A stretch of 64,000 nt of DNA from Kutzneria sp036403095 (GCA_036403095.1 DASWRQ010000119.1:60154-124153), one strand, 5' to 3'; positions 52,270 through 61,936 are shown, numbered from the stretch's first letter. Made by a program: numbers and translations. Notes: a model not told the origin generated them from the letters alone.

Positions 52270-54225
52270 TCAGTGCCGGCGGCGGTTGCGCAGGTAGTCA
52301 CCGACGACCGCGGCGCCGAGGCCGTCGAGGTCGGGGGCGATCACGCGGCCGCCGCTGCGACGGGCGATGACGTCGACGAAGCGCGCCAGCCGCGGCTCGT
52401 CGCCGAGGCGGAAGACGCTGATGGACGCGCCGAGCTTGGCCAGGGCGTCCACCTCGACCAGTGTCTTGCCCAAAGTGCGCTCCAGCGGCGGATAGTTGAA
52501 CACCGCCTCACCGTCGGACTCCAGGTGCGCGGTGGGCTCGCCGTCGGTGACGACGAGCACCACGGGCTGCGCGTCGGGGTTCCGCCGAACGTGCCGGCCG
52601 GCCAGCAGCAGCGCGTGGTGCAGGTTGGTGCCCTGCTCCCACGCGCCTTCCAGCGCGGTCAGCTCGCCGATGTCCACAGTGGTCGCGTGCCGCCCGAACG
52701 TGATGAGCTGCAACGCATCCGTACGGAACCGGGTGCTGATCAGCTGGTGCAGGGCCAAGGCGGTGCGCTTCATCGGCAGCCACCGCCCGTCCTGCACCAT
52801 GGACCACGAGGTGTCCACGCACAGCGCGACCGCGGCCCGGGCCCGCTGCTCGGTCTCGGTGATCTCGACGTCCTCGACGGCCAGCCGAACCCGGCCGCCA
52901 CCGCTGGAAACGGTGCGCAGCACGGCATTGCGCACGGTCCGCGACACGTCCCACGGCTCGGTGTCGCCGAACTCCCAGGCCCGCGTGGAACCCGTCGGCT
53001 CACCGGCCGCGCCGGCCTTGTCGCTGTCCCGCTCGCCGCGACCCCGCAACTGGTCGACGACCTGACGCAGCGCCGTCTCGCCGAGCCGCCGCAAAGCCTT
53101 GGGCGTCAACCGAAGGCTGCCGTCCGCGGCCCGCTCCAGCAGACCCTGCTGCCGCAGCGCACGCTCCATTTCGGAGAGTCGACGGGCGTCGACGCCCGCC
53201 TCCCGCCCGAGCTGGCGCACCAGCGACTCGACGTCGATGTCCTCCAGCGACGCGCCCGGATACGACTGGGCCAGCTGCTCGGCCAGCGCGTCCAGCTCGG
53301 CCAGATCCTGCATGGCCTGGGCCCCTTCGCCCAGTCCCATCGGGTTCTTGCCGCGGAAGCGGGCCGAGCCGGTCCAGTCCTCCCCCGGCCGCAGCTGCTG
53401 CAGTTGCGCGTCGAGCAGGTCGAGTTGCGCCCCGAGGCTCGGGTCGCCGAACGCCTGCTGGCCGAGCTCGGCCAGCTCGGCCCGCTGCTCGTCGGTCATC
53501 GAGTTGAGCATGCGCTGCGCCGCGGCCGACCGCTGCGCCAGCAGATCGGCCAGCTCGTCGGTGTTCTGCGGGTTCTCCGGGAAGAACTCGCCGTGCTTGG
53601 CCATGAACTCCCGGAACTGCTCGGTGGTGTCCTGCCCCGCCGAGTGCGCCGACAGCAAGGAGTTCAGATCGGCCAGCATGTCCTTGATCCGCTCCACGTC
53701 CTGCGGCGTGGCGTTCTGCATGGCCTGCTTCATGCCCTGGAAGCGCTGCTCCAGCATCTCCCGGCCGAGCAGGTCCTGGATCTGCCGGTACGACTCGCGG
53801 GCGTCGGACGACTGCCAGTCGTAGGTGGACAGCTCGGTGACGGCGGCCGCGGTGCCGGGCGGCAGCGCGTCCAGCTGCGCCTCCCGGAACCGCGCGTCGT
53901 CGGACGGGTTGGGGAACAGCTCCCGCCGCTCGGCCGTGAGGGCCTCGTTGAGCAGGCGCTGCACCTCCCGCATGGTGCCGTCCAGGTTGTTGCGGCGCTG
54001 GATCTGCGAGCGCCGCTCCCACACCCGGCGGGTCAGGTCGTCCAGGCCCTGCGTGCCCTGCACGCCCCGACGCATCAGCTCGCGCAGCGCGGCCTGCGGC
54101 GACGAGCCCTCCATCACCTCGCGCCCCAGCTCGTCCAGCGCCGCCCGCAGATCCGGCGGCGGGGCGAGCGGATCATCGCCACCCAGCCATTCGTGGTAGC
54201 GGTAACGCCGTGCCGGGGTCGCCAT
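52270..54225 (-). CDS. von Willebrand factor A domain protein (MoxR/VWA pair)
   Basis: 651 residues. The N-terminal 400 residues are helical and Gln/Leu-rich. The C-terminal 190 residues are a VWA domain with metal-site motif DTSWS (D471-S475) preceded by the hydrophobic strand AAVALCV, a Thr in the GTNLHHAL turn, and VVLVVTDGEPT as the third metal-site strand. Its ATG overlaps the ATPase stop as TGATG. Such pairs act like MoxR ATPase plus metal-ion-dependent adaptor in protein maturation or remodelling, and resemble the ChlI/ChlD and RavA/ViaA arrangements. The client is unknown. Confidence 0.9.
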   Translation of the reverse strand: MATPARRYRYHEWLGGDDPLAPPPDLRAALDELGREVMEGSSPQAALRELMRRGVQGTQGLDDLTRRVWERRSQIQRRNNLDGTMREVQRLLNEALTAERRELFPNPSDDARFREAQLDALPPGTAAAVTELSTYDWQSSDARESYRQIQDLLGREMLEQRFQGMKQAMQNATPQDVERIKDMLADLNSLLSAHSAGQDTTEQFREFMAKHGEFFPENPQNTDELADLLAQRSAAAQRMLNSMTDEQRAELAELGQQAFGDPSLGAQLDLLDAQLQQLRPGEDWTGSARFRGKNPMGLGEGAQAMQDLAELDALAEQLAQSYPGASLEDIDVESLVRQLGREAGVDARRLSEMERALRQQGLLERAADGSLRLTPKALRRLGETALRQVVDQLRGRGERDSDKAGAAGEPTGSTRAWEFGDTEPWDVSRTVRNAVLRTVSSGGGRVRLAVEDVEITETEQRARAAVALCVDTSWSMVQDGRWLPMKRTALALHQLISTRFRTDALQLITFGRHATTVDIGELTALEGAWEQGTNLHHALLLAGRHVRRNPDAQPVVLVVTDGEPTAHLESDGEAVFNYPPLERTLGKTLVEVDALAKLGASISVFRLGDEPRLARFVDVIARRSGGRVIAPDLDGLGAAVVGDYLRNRRRH

Positions 54226-55628
54226 CAGCCGTAGACCGTCATCTCGTCGTCGGCGTCCTTGCCGAGCTGGCGGCTCAGGTACAGGTACTCCAGCGCGAAC
54301 TCGACGGCCGAGGCGATCCAGCCGGCCGGCTGGTCGGCCTTGACGTCCAGGCGCGCCGCGACCTCGTGCAGCACCGGCAGCTCCGGCAGCGCCGCCAACA
54401 CCTCGGCCGCCGGCACACGCTCGCCCGTGGCCACCGGGTGGCCGTCGGTCACGGCCTCGGCCAGCGACCTCAGGTTGAGCCCGGCCAGCTTGCCGCGGGC
54501 GGTGTCGGCCACCGACCGGCGCAGCAGGTGCTCCAGGATCTCGTGCTCACGGCCTTCCTCGCCGGACTCGAACTCCAGCTTGCCGCGCAGCACCGACGGC
54601 ACCGCCTCCAGGTCGACCGGGCGGGCCACGGCCTCGGCCTCGCCGGTCAGCGCGGCCCGGCGCAGCGCCGCGGCGGCGACCGTCTCGGCCGCCGCGATGG
54701 CGAACCGGGCGGACACGCCGGAGCGCTGGTCGATCGACGCCGACTCGCGCAGGTGCCGCACGAAGCGCGCGATCACCTCGATCAGGTGGTCGCCGACCTC
54801 GGCGACGAGCTGGGCCTCCTGGCGGATCAGGTCGATCTCGCCGGCGACCTCGAGCGGGTAGTGCGTGCGCACCTCCGCGCCGAAGCGGTCCTTGAGCGGC
54901 GTGATGATGCGGCCGCGGTTGGTGTAGTCCTCGGGGTTGGCCGTGGCCACCAGCAGCACGTCCAGCGGCAGCCGCAGCGTGTAGCCGCGGATCTGGATGT
55001 CGCGCTCCTCCATCACGTTGAGCAGCGAGACCTGGATGCGCTCGGCCAGGTCGGGCAGCTCGTTGATGGCCACGATGCCGCGGTGGGCCCGCGGCACCAG
55101 TCCGAAGTGGATGGTCTCGGGGTCGCCGAGGCTGCGGCCCTCGGCCACCTTGGTCGGGTCGACGTCGCCGATGAGGTCGCCGACGGAGGTGTCGGGGGTG
55201 GCCAGCTTCTCGGTGTAGCGCTGGGACCGGTGCAGCCAGGCCACCGGCAGCTCGTCGCCGAGCTCGGCGGCGCGGCGGCGGGAGGCGGGGCTGATCGGGT
55301 CGAGGGGGTGCTCGGCGAGCTCGGCGCCGTCGATCACCGGCGTCCACTCGTCGAGCAGGCCGGCGAGCGTGCGCAGCAGACGGGTCTTGCCCTGCCCGCG
55401 CTCGCCGAGCAGCACGACGTCGTGGCCGGCGATGATCGCGCGTTCCAGCTGCGGCAGGACCGTGCGGTCGAAGCCGACGATGCCCGGCCACGGGTCGCGC
55501 CCGGCGCGCAGCGCGTCGAGCAGGTTGTCCCGCAGCTCGGCCTTCACGGAGCGGGGCTCGTGCCCGGCGGCGCGCAACTGGCCCACGGTCGTCGGCAGCG
55601 AGTGGGATGGGGTCGGCACAACTGTCAC
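54225..55628 (-). CDS. MoxR/magnesium-chelatase-like AAA+ ATPase
   Basis: 467 residues from a GTG at 55628 (VTVVPTPSHS); a GTG three codons later is almost as good because AGGGTG precedes it. GERGQGKT (about 75-82) is the P-loop, GIVAINELPDL the Walker B strand with Asn-Glu in place of Asp-Glu, LLVATANPEDY sensor 1, and ISARFAIA-type sequence (SGVSARFAIAAAETV) sensor 2. The N-terminal tail is short and the C-terminal 100 residues are helical. Coupled to the VWA gene. No metal-chelatase or tetrapyrrole genes lie nearby, so a chelatase role is unlikely; protein remodelling is the working view. Confidence 0.9.
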   Translation of the reverse strand: MTVVPTPSHSLPTTVGQLRAAGHEPRSVKAELRDNLLDALRAGRDPWPGIVGFDRTVLPQLERAIIAGHDVVLLGERGQGKTRLLRTLAGLLDEWTPVIDGAELAEHPLDPISPASRRRAAELGDELPVAWLHRSQRYTEKLATPDTSVGDLIGDVDPTKVAEGRSLGDPETIHFGLVPRAHRGIVAINELPDLAERIQVSLLNVMEERDIQIRGYTLRLPLDVLLVATANPEDYTNRGRIITPLKDRFGAEVRTHYPLEVAGEIDLIRQEAQLVAEVGDHLIEVIARFVRHLRESASIDQRSGVSARFAIAAAETVAAAALRRAALTGEAEAVARPVDLEAVPSVLRGKLEFESGEEGREHEILEHLLRRSVADTARGKLAGLNLRSLAEAVTDGHPVATGERVPAAEVLAALPELPVLHEVAARLDVKADQPAGWIASAVEFALEYLYLSRQLGKDADDEMTVYG

Positions 55629-55784
55629 CCTGATGAAGTTAATAGCCGTAGGCAAATAGGTCGACGTGGAGCAACTCCACCGGCCGACTTCGTCACGTCG
55701 TTCGGACCGTTCGGGCGACATGGCGAGGTCCGCAGGCGTAAAATGCGGTGGGGCGGCGGCCTCGCGTGCGGCAGGCTGGGGGCC

Positions 55785-56555
55785 GTGACGGACCTTCTGC
55801 CGCTGGCCAACCGCATTGCCGACGTGTCCGGTGTGGTCGGCGTCGTGCTCGGCGGCTCACGGGCCCGGGGCACCGCCGATGCCCGTTCCGACACCGATAT
55901 CGGCGTCTACCGCCGGGGTGAGATGGAGTTGTCCGCTCTCCGCGAAATTGCCGCCGAGTACCCCGGATCGACCGTCACCGCGCCCGGCGAATGGGGTCCC
56001 TGGGTGGACGGCGGCGCGTGGCTGGCCACTCCCGGCTCGAAGACCGACCTGTTGTGGCGGGACCTGGACCGGGTCACCGCGATCCTCGCCGAGGCCCACC
56101 AGGGCGTCGTGCGCTGCGAACGTCAGGTCGGCCATCCCCTGGGCTTCTTCTCGTACGCGTATCTGGCCGAGCTGGCCACCGCTGTCGTGCTGGTCGACCG
56201 CTGTGACACGCTGGCCTCGCTGCGGTCCGCCCTCGCCCCCTATCCCCCGGCGCTGGCCGCCGCGATCGAGCGGGAGTACGGCTTCGAGGCCCGGTTCAGC
56301 GTCGACAACGCCGCTGTGCCGGCGGCGCGCGGCGATCGCTTCTCCGCTACCGGTTTCCTGTTCCGGGGCCTCGGTTGTCTCGTGCACGTCCTGCACGCCC
56401 GCGCCGGCGCCTGGCTGGCGACCGAGAAGAACGCCGTCCGCTCGACCGCCCAGTTGTCTTGCGCACCAACGGATTTCGCCGCCCGGGTCGAGCACGTCCT
56501 GGCCGCCGCGGACGTCGCGGCGGCGCAGGACCTGCTGACCGAATGCCGGTTGTGA
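55785..56555 (+). CDS. nucleotidyltransferase-fold protein (MNT/DNA-pol beta type)
   Basis: 256 residues from the GTG at 55785 (VTDLLPLANRIADVSG). VVGVVLGGSRARGTADARSDTDIGVY contains the G-G-S-R-A-R-G and D-x-D of the pol-beta nucleotidyltransferase fold. The remaining 170 residues are helical, about the size of aminoglycoside-type nucleotidyltransferases (DUF4037-like/AadA-like). The substrate is unknown; a resistance or tRNA-like role cannot be distinguished. It is divergent from the MoxR-like ATPase across about 155 bp. Confidence 0.85.
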   Translation: MTDLLPLANRIADVSGVVGVVLGGSRARGTADARSDTDIGVYRRGEMELSALREIAAEYPGSTVTAPGEWGPWVDGGAWLATPGSKTDLLWRDLDRVTAILAEAHQGVVRCERQVGHPLGFFSYAYLAELATAVVLVDRCDTLASLRSALAPYPPALAAAIEREYGFEARFSVDNAAVPAARGDRFSATGFLFRGLGCLVHVLHARAGAWLATEKNAVRSTAQLSCAPTDFAARVEHVLAAADVAAAQDLLTECRL

Positions 56556-56559
56556 GACG

Positions 56560-56745
56560 TCAGAAGCCGGCGAGGCCGTTGGGCACGCCGGCGCCGGTCG
56601 GGCCGTCCGCGTCGTTGGCCGCGGTGCAGACGTCGGAGAACAGGCCCGGCTGGTTGCTCCCCTTGGTCACATCGGTGAAGGCGCCGTTCGGCGCGGTGTA
56701 GAGCGTGTTGGGACCGAGCACCCGGGACGTGTGGCCGCCGGACAA
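56560..56745 (-). pseudogene. C-terminal remnant of a sedolisin (S53)-type secreted peptidase
   Basis: Sixty codons ending in a normal stop. AFTDVTKGSNQPGLFSDVC then DGPTGAGVPNGLAGF matches the conserved end of sedolisin/kumamolisin peptidases (F-x-D-V-T-x-G-S-N ... Y-D-x-x-T-G-x-G-x-P-N-G). Everything upstream, including the catalytic Ser region, is absent and a different gene begins beyond. Probably the residue of a deletion at this junction. Confidence 0.65.
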
Positions 56746-56771
56746 TAGTGTCCTGATTGCCTTACCAATTT

Positions 56772-56817
56772 ACGATCCGGTCAAGAGCAATACCCGGTCG
56801 GCCCGTGACCGGATCGT
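56772..56817. terminator. inverted repeat after the S33 peptidase gene
   Basis: ACGATCCGGTCA (56772-56783) pairs perfectly with TGACCGGATCGT (56806-56817), six bases beyond the peptidase stop at 56823. The 22-base loop contains a further CCGGTC. A likely terminator, in an AT-richer patch (56740-56780). Confidence 0.7.
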
Positions 56818-56822
56818 TCGCG

Positions 56823-58292
56823 CTATCCCGCGTGCACCGGTTTGGCCACACCGGTCGCGGCGAGGTCCGCGGCCGGCGGCGTCGTCGGCCATTCCGCCGC
56901 ACAGTGGGTGCCGCGAGCGGGAAGGCGCAGGTCGAGCAGGTAGGCATTGATGGCGTCGCGGGCACAGAGGCTGTTGCCGTAGTCGCCGTGGCCGGTGCCG
57001 TCGTAGGTGAGCAGGCGCGCGGTCGAGATCTGCGTGGCGACGTTCAGGGCCCATTCGTACGGGGTCGCGACGTCGTGGATGCCGTTGGTCATCAGGACCG
57101 GCGGTGCGTTGCGGACCTGCAACACGTGCTGGGGGTTGTTCAACGGCCCGGTCCAGCCGAGGCAGCTGGTGACGTCGGAGAAGAAGTCGGAGAAGTGGGT
57201 GTGCGGGGCGACGGCCTCCGAGGTCGCGCGCAAGGCGCTGAGGGACGAGAAGTTGTTGACACTGGGCCAGGTCCAGTCGGAGCACCAGATGGCCTGGTAG
57301 CTGTTGTCCTCGGTGTCGGCCGGCGGCGGGGCCAGCGTCGGGGCGCCGGCGGCCAGCCGCTTGAGGGAGTCGGCGAGGGCGAACCACGCGGTGGCCGGGT
57401 GGTACATGGCGCCGAACGCGATGTCACGGAGATCGGCCGGCGAGGTGTCGGGCAGAGTGCCGGCCGATGCCTTGGCGTAGAGCGAGTCCCACAGTGCCAA
57501 CACATCCTGGCCGTGCAGCGAGCACGACGGTGTGCGCTGGCACCAGGAAGCGAAGTCCTTGAACGAGTTCTCGAACGCCAGCGCGGCCGTGGCCTCGTAC
57601 CGGGTGGCGCCGATGCTGTGGTCCATATTGGAGTCGAGCACGATGGCCCGCAGGTTGTGGCCGTACCGCTCCAGATACTGCTGACCGATCTGGGTGCCGT
57701 AGGAGACGCCGTAGTAACTGATCTTGGCCTCGCCCAGCCGCGTGCGCAGGAGGTCCATGTCCCGCACCACGCTGACGGTGTCGACGTGGTTGAACAGCGG
57801 GCCGTTCAGCCGCCGGCAGTTCGCGGCGACACGGTCGTTGTGCGCCAACAGGTTCCGGTACTGCTCCCGCGTCGTCGGCACCAGCTCGACCGGCTCGTTC
57901 AGCACCGTGCTGTCGCAGCGGATGTCGGCGCTGGCCCCGACGCCGCGCGGGTCGGAGCCGACGATGTCGAACGAGTCGGCGAGCGCCTGGTAGCGGGGGT
58001 TGCGGGCGATGGACTCCACGTAGCCGACGCCGGAACCGCCCGGGCCGCCGGGGTTGACCACCAGCACTCCCTTGCGCTGCGCCGGTTTCGCCGCCTTCAG
58101 CCGGGCGACGGCCATTCCGGTGGTCGGACCGTGCGGCCGGGTCCAGTCCACGGGAACGGGCACCGTCGCGCAGTCCACGGCCGGCTGGCCGTCACACGGA
58201 TGCCAGGCGATGACGGCGGTTGCCGCCTCGGCGGCCGGGGCCAGGGTCGCCAGCAGGGTGGCAACGCCCAGGCAGGCAAGGAGTCGGCGCAT
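56823..58292 (-). CDS. secreted alpha/beta-hydrolase, S33 tripeptidyl aminopeptidase type
   Basis: 489 residues from the ATG at 58292; the longer frame to 58328 adds residues before an evident signal peptide (MRRLLACLGVATLLATLAPAAEA, cut after about residue 23). NPGGPGGSG is the oxyanion loop, GVSYGT carries nucleophile S197, TNGIHDVATP carries D407 and GTGHGDY carries H435: a complete triad in the order of Streptomyces tripeptidyl aminopeptidases. Several cysteines in the mature part suggest disulfides. It probably trims peptides outside the cell. It lies downstream of the SARP gene on the same strand. Confidence 0.9.
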   Translation of the reverse strand: MRRLLACLGVATLLATLAPAAEAATAVIAWHPCDGQPAVDCATVPVPVDWTRPHGPTTGMAVARLKAAKPAQRKGVLVVNPGGPGGSGVGYVESIARNPRYQALADSFDIVGSDPRGVGASADIRCDSTVLNEPVELVPTTREQYRNLLAHNDRVAANCRRLNGPLFNHVDTVSVVRDMDLLRTRLGEAKISYYGVSYGTQIGQQYLERYGHNLRAIVLDSNMDHSIGATRYEATAALAFENSFKDFASWCQRTPSCSLHGQDVLALWDSLYAKASAGTLPDTSPADLRDIAFGAMYHPATAWFALADSLKRLAAGAPTLAPPPADTEDNSYQAIWCSDWTWPSVNNFSSLSALRATSEAVAPHTHFSDFFSDVTSCLGWTGPLNNPQHVLQVRNAPPVLMTNGIHDVATPYEWALNVATQISTARLLTYDGTGHGDYGNSLCARDAINAYLLDLRLPARGTHCAAEWPTTPPAADLAATGVAKPVHAG

Positions 58293-58358
58293 CGACCCAC
58301 CATCGCGGACCGGGAGAACCGGCCACAACGGTCACGTTTTGACTGTGAATCCGGTCGG

Positions 58359-61226
58359 CTACCGACCGGCCCGCCGAACCCCGGCCGCGGCGTCGATCGC
58401 CGCCAACCGGCGGCGTACCTGTTCCACCCGATGGTCGCCGACCTCCTCGAGAATGGCCAGCGACTGCTCCCAGGACTCCTTGGCCTCGGCCAGCTTCCCG
58501 TCCTCGTGCAGCACACTGGCCAGCTCGTGCAGCGACCACGCCTCGCCCGGCCGGCCGCCGGACTCCCGGAACAGCCGCACGGCCCCGCGGAAGCAGTCGG
58601 CGGCGCGGTCGAGCTTGCCGAAGTGCCGGTGCGCCTCGCCCAGCTCCCGGTACACCTTGATCGCCCCGGCCCGGTCGTCCATCTCGACGAACAGCCGCAG
58701 CGCCCGGTCGAAGTCGGCCACGGACTCCTGGTACCGGCCCAGCACCCGGCAGTACGAGCCGAGGTGGCTCAGCGCCCACGCCTCGCTCCACCGGTCGCCG
58801 CTCTCCCGGCTCGCGGCCAGCGCCCGGTTGGTCAGCTCGAACGCCTCGTCGACCCGCCCGGCCCAGAAGTAGGCCGAACCCAGCGCCCCGCCGACCACGT
58901 GGTCCAGCGGCCCGCCGGACAACGGCTCGTAGACGACCCGCGCCCGCTCCATGCACTCCAGCACCTGCATGTGCCGGCGCAGCTCGTTGTAGCAGTAGCC
59001 GAGTCCGATCAGCAGCCGCACCTCGCCGTACCGGTCGCCGGCGGCGACGGCGGCCCCGATGCCGGTCTGGTGGCTGGTGATCCACTCCGGCCACGGGGTG
59101 CGCAGCGCGAAGAACGCCCACATGGCCCCCGGAATGCCGGTGGCGTGGTAGGTGTCGCCGAGCTCGGCGGCCTGCGCGGTGGCGGCGACCAGGTTGGACA
59201 GCTCGGTCTCGCACCACGCCAGCGCGGCACTGCCGTCGACGAACGTCATCGGCTGCCCACCGGGCACCGGCGGCGGCAGCTCGGAACGCCGCCGGAACGG
59301 GGCCAACATCTCGTCAACGGTGTTGGCGGTGTGCAGGTAGAAGTCCAGCAGCCGGCTGACCGCGGCGATCCGCTCGGCCCGGCTGTCGTGCTCGGCGGCG
59401 CACTCGGCCGAGTAGACGCGCAGCAGGTCATGGAAGCGATAGCGGTCGCGGCCGACGCCTTCCAGCAGGTGCCCGCTGGCCACGACGTCGAGCAGCCGCC
59501 GCGCCCGCACCACCGGCACGTTGGCCAGGGCGGCCGCCGCGGCGACGCTGATCTCGGTGCCGGCGTGCAGCCCGAGCATGCGGAACATACGGGCCGGCTC
59601 CGGCTTCAACGCGTGGTACGACCAGGAGAACACGGCCCGCACGGCGGTGCTCTCGTCGTCCACGGCCAGCACGTCCAGCCGGGCCCGCTCGTCGGCCAGC
59701 TCCTGGCACAGGTCGTCCAGATCCAGGTGCGGACGGTCGTTGAGCTGCGCGGCGGCGATCCGCAGTGCCAGCGGCAGGTGCCCGCACAGCCGGGCCAGCT
59801 CGGCGGCGGCCTCCGGCTGCGCCTCGATCTGCGCCTTGCCCACCCCGGCCGCCAGCATCTGCACGGACTCGGGCTCGGCGAGCACGTCCAGCGTCACGCG
59901 ATGGGCCCCGTCGCGGGCCACCAGACCGCCGAGCCGGCTGCGGCTGGTGACGATCACCGAGCAGCTGGGGCTGCCCGGCAGCAGCGGCCGGACCTGGTCG
60001 GTGCTGGCCGCGTTGTCCAGCAGCACGAGCATGCGCTTGCCGGCGATGAGACTCCGGTACAGCCCGGCCTGCTCGTCGGTCTCGGCCGGAATCGCCGACG
60101 CCTCCACGCCCAGGCCGCGCAGCAGCTGCCCCAGCGCGGCGGCGGGTTGCAGCGGCGGTTGCTGCGGATCGAAACCGCGCAGGTTGACGTAGAGCTGCCC
60201 GTCGGGGAACTGCCCGGCCACGCGGTGCGCGACGTGCACGGCCAGCGCGGTCTTGCCGATGCCGCCGCTGCCGTCGATCGCCGAGATCACGGCCACCGTG
60301 CGGTCGCCGCCGACCAGCACATCCTCCAGCTGGGCCAGCTCCCGAACCCGTCCGGTGAAGCCGGGCACGTCGTGCGGCAACTGGGCCGGCTTGGGCGTGG
60401 TGAGGGCCCCGACGCCGGCCGGGGCGGCGGCCGGGGACGGCGCGGTCGGCTTGTCGGCGATCAGGTCGCGGTGCAGCTCCCGCAGTTCGGGACCGGGCTC
60501 GATGCCCAGCTCGTCGACCAGCACGCGGCGGGCGTCCTCGAACACCTCCAGCGCGTCGGCCTTGCGGCCGGCGCCGTAGAGGGCGGTCATCAGCAGCGCC
60601 CGCGGCCGCTCGCGCAGCGGCTGCTGGCGCACGACCGGCGACAGCTCGGCCACGGCGTCGTCGTTGCGGCCGAGCGCGATCAGGGCATCGGCCAGCGACT
60701 CGACGGTGGCCAGCCGCAGCTCGTCGACCCGGGCCCGTTCGCCGGCGACGAACGGACAGGAGATGCCGTCGAACGGCAGCCCCCGCCACAACCGCAGTGC
60801 CGACTGGAGCTGGACCACCGCGCCGTGAAGATCGCCCGAGCTTCGCGCGATTCTTGCCCGTTCGCGCAGCTGCTCGGCCCGATCGCAGTCGAGCGTGCCC
60901 GGTTCGAGCCGGAGCATGTAGCCGGAATTGGCGCCGGCCGAGACCAGAAGCGCACTCGGCGCGCGGCTGGGCCGATCGGGTTCGAGGGCGCGGCGCAGCG
61001 CCGAGAGGTACGTGGAGACGCTGCCGCCCGCGGTGGTCGGCGGGTCGTCGCCCCACAGGGCGTCGACCAGTTCCGTGCGTCCGACGGCGCGATTCGCGCG
61101 CAGCGCCAGCAAAGCCAGCAGGGCGCGCTGCATCGGGGGACCCAGCGCGATCTCGCGATCCCCGAGAAGCGCCCGCACCGGTCCCAGCACCTCGACCCGC
61201 AGCGGAACCCCGTTCGCCGCGTGCAC
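58359..61226 (-). CDS. AfsR-like SARP-family transcriptional regulator with NB-ARC and TPR domains
   Basis: 955 residues from the GTG at 61226 (VHAANGVPLRVEVLGPVRALLG). Residues 1-100 are the winged-helix/OmpR-like DNA-binding domain (ALLALLALRANRAVGRTELVDALWG); 100-250 the bacterial transcriptional activation domain (CDRAEQLRERARIA... ELGIEPGPELRELH); about 290-570 NB-ARC with P-loop GSGGIGKT (K325), VLLDNA Walker B and CGHLPLALRIAA (GLPL-type motif); 650-955 tetratricopeptide repeats. In Streptomyces AfsR-type proteins switch on antibiotic and developmental genes in response to ATP and phosphorylation. No biosynthetic cluster is visible here, so the target is unknown. Divergent from the YcxB-like gene. 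Confidence 0.93.
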   Translation of the reverse strand: MHAANGVPLRVEVLGPVRALLGDREIALGPPMQRALLALLALRANRAVGRTELVDALWGDDPPTTAGGSVSTYLSALRRALEPDRPSRAPSALLVSAGANSGYMLRLEPGTLDCDRAEQLRERARIARSSGDLHGAVVQLQSALRLWRGLPFDGISCPFVAGERARVDELRLATVESLADALIALGRNDDAVAELSPVVRQQPLRERPRALLMTALYGAGRKADALEVFEDARRVLVDELGIEPGPELRELHRDLIADKPTAPSPAAAPAGVGALTTPKPAQLPHDVPGFTGRVRELAQLEDVLVGGDRTVAVISAIDGSGGIGKTALAVHVAHRVAGQFPDGQLYVNLRGFDPQQPPLQPAAALGQLLRGLGVEASAIPAETDEQAGLYRSLIAGKRMLVLLDNAASTDQVRPLLPGSPSCSVIVTSRSRLGGLVARDGAHRVTLDVLAEPESVQMLAAGVGKAQIEAQPEAAAELARLCGHLPLALRIAAAQLNDRPHLDLDDLCQELADERARLDVLAVDDESTAVRAVFSWSYHALKPEPARMFRMLGLHAGTEISVAAAAALANVPVVRARRLLDVVASGHLLEGVGRDRYRFHDLLRVYSAECAAEHDSRAERIAAVSRLLDFYLHTANTVDEMLAPFRRRSELPPPVPGGQPMTFVDGSAALAWCETELSNLVAATAQAAELGDTYHATGIPGAMWAFFALRTPWPEWITSHQTGIGAAVAAGDRYGEVRLLIGLGYCYNELRRHMQVLECMERARVVYEPLSGGPLDHVVGGALGSAYFWAGRVDEAFELTNRALAASRESGDRWSEAWALSHLGSYCRVLGRYQESVADFDRALRLFVEMDDRAGAIKVYRELGEAHRHFGKLDRAADCFRGAVRLFRESGGRPGEAWSLHELASVLHEDGKLAEAKESWEQSLAILEEVGDHRVEQVRRRLAAIDAAAGVRRAGR

Positions 61227-61432
61227 CTTTCCACCACCTGCCCCAGCAGAGCCGCGCCGGGAGCATACAGCGCGAACGAGAATGCGAACCGTTGTCAGTT
61301 CTATTACGGACGGTGGACGGTGATGACGCTCGGCGAACCCGGACAACCGCCCGGCGCGCCGAAGTGGCAATCGATCACTCTTCTGGAGCAGACTGGCGCA
61401 TCCGCAGTGTGACGTAGATAACGGAGGCGCCC
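61227..61432. promoter_or_regulatory. divergent intergenic region between SARP and YcxB-like genes
   Basis: About 205 bp holding both promoters. An AT-richer patch (61285-61312, GTTGTCAGTTCTATTACGG) and GGACGGTGGACGGTG tandem 7-bp units (61307-61321) are the only notable sequences. GGACGGT direct repeats are the kind of heptamer SARPs bind, so autoregulation is possible. Confidence 0.35.
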
Positions 61433-61912
61433 GTGCGCGTCGAGTTCTCCTGGGAGCCGGAAGCGGCCGATCGGCGCGACACCCTGCGTGCCGTCGCGCC
61501 CGCGGTCCGCTGGGCTCCGGCGTTCGCGGTCTGCCTGGTGGTGCTGGCAGCCGTCCTGCTGCTCGCCGACAACACGTCGGCGGCGGTGTTCAGCCTGGTG
61601 GCGGCCGGCGCGGTGGCCATCGGCGTGCCGTGGCAGGCCAGGCTGCTCTACCGGGACACCCTGTCCGCCAGCCAGCGCGTGCGGGCCACCGCCGACGAGT
61701 TCGCGCTCCGCATGCACGGCATGGGCCTGCCCGACGAGCTGGCCTGGTCCTCGCTGCAGAGCTGGCAGGAGACCGACCACGGCATCGTGCTGCGACTCGG
61801 CGCGCGGGCCCACGGCCCGGTGTACGCCGTGCCGCACCGGGCTTTCGCGCTGCCGGCCGATGAGCACATGTTCCGCGAGCTGCTGATCCGGCGGGTGGGT
61901 CCGACCGGCTGA
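61433..61912 (+). CDS. YcxB-family-like membrane protein
   Basis: 159 residues from the GTG at 61433 with GGAGG five bases upstream. Two transmembrane helices (about 28-48, 50-68) are followed by a soluble beta domain (RVRATADEFALRMHGMGLPDELAWSSLQSWQETDHGIVLRL) that matches YcxB-like domains: L-x-W-x-S-x-x-S-W-x-E near the middle and VPHRAF before the end. No known activity. It is followed after 24 bp by another gene on the same strand. Confidence 0.75.
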   Translation: MRVEFSWEPEAADRRDTLRAVAPAVRWAPAFAVCLVVLAAVLLLADNTSAAVFSLVAAGAVAIGVPWQARLLYRDTLSASQRVRATADEFALRMHGMGLPDELAWSSLQSWQETDHGIVLRLGARAHGPVYAVPHRAFALPADEHMFRELLIRRVGPTG

Positions 61913-61936
61913 CCGACCTCTGTAAGGTCGGTAGGC

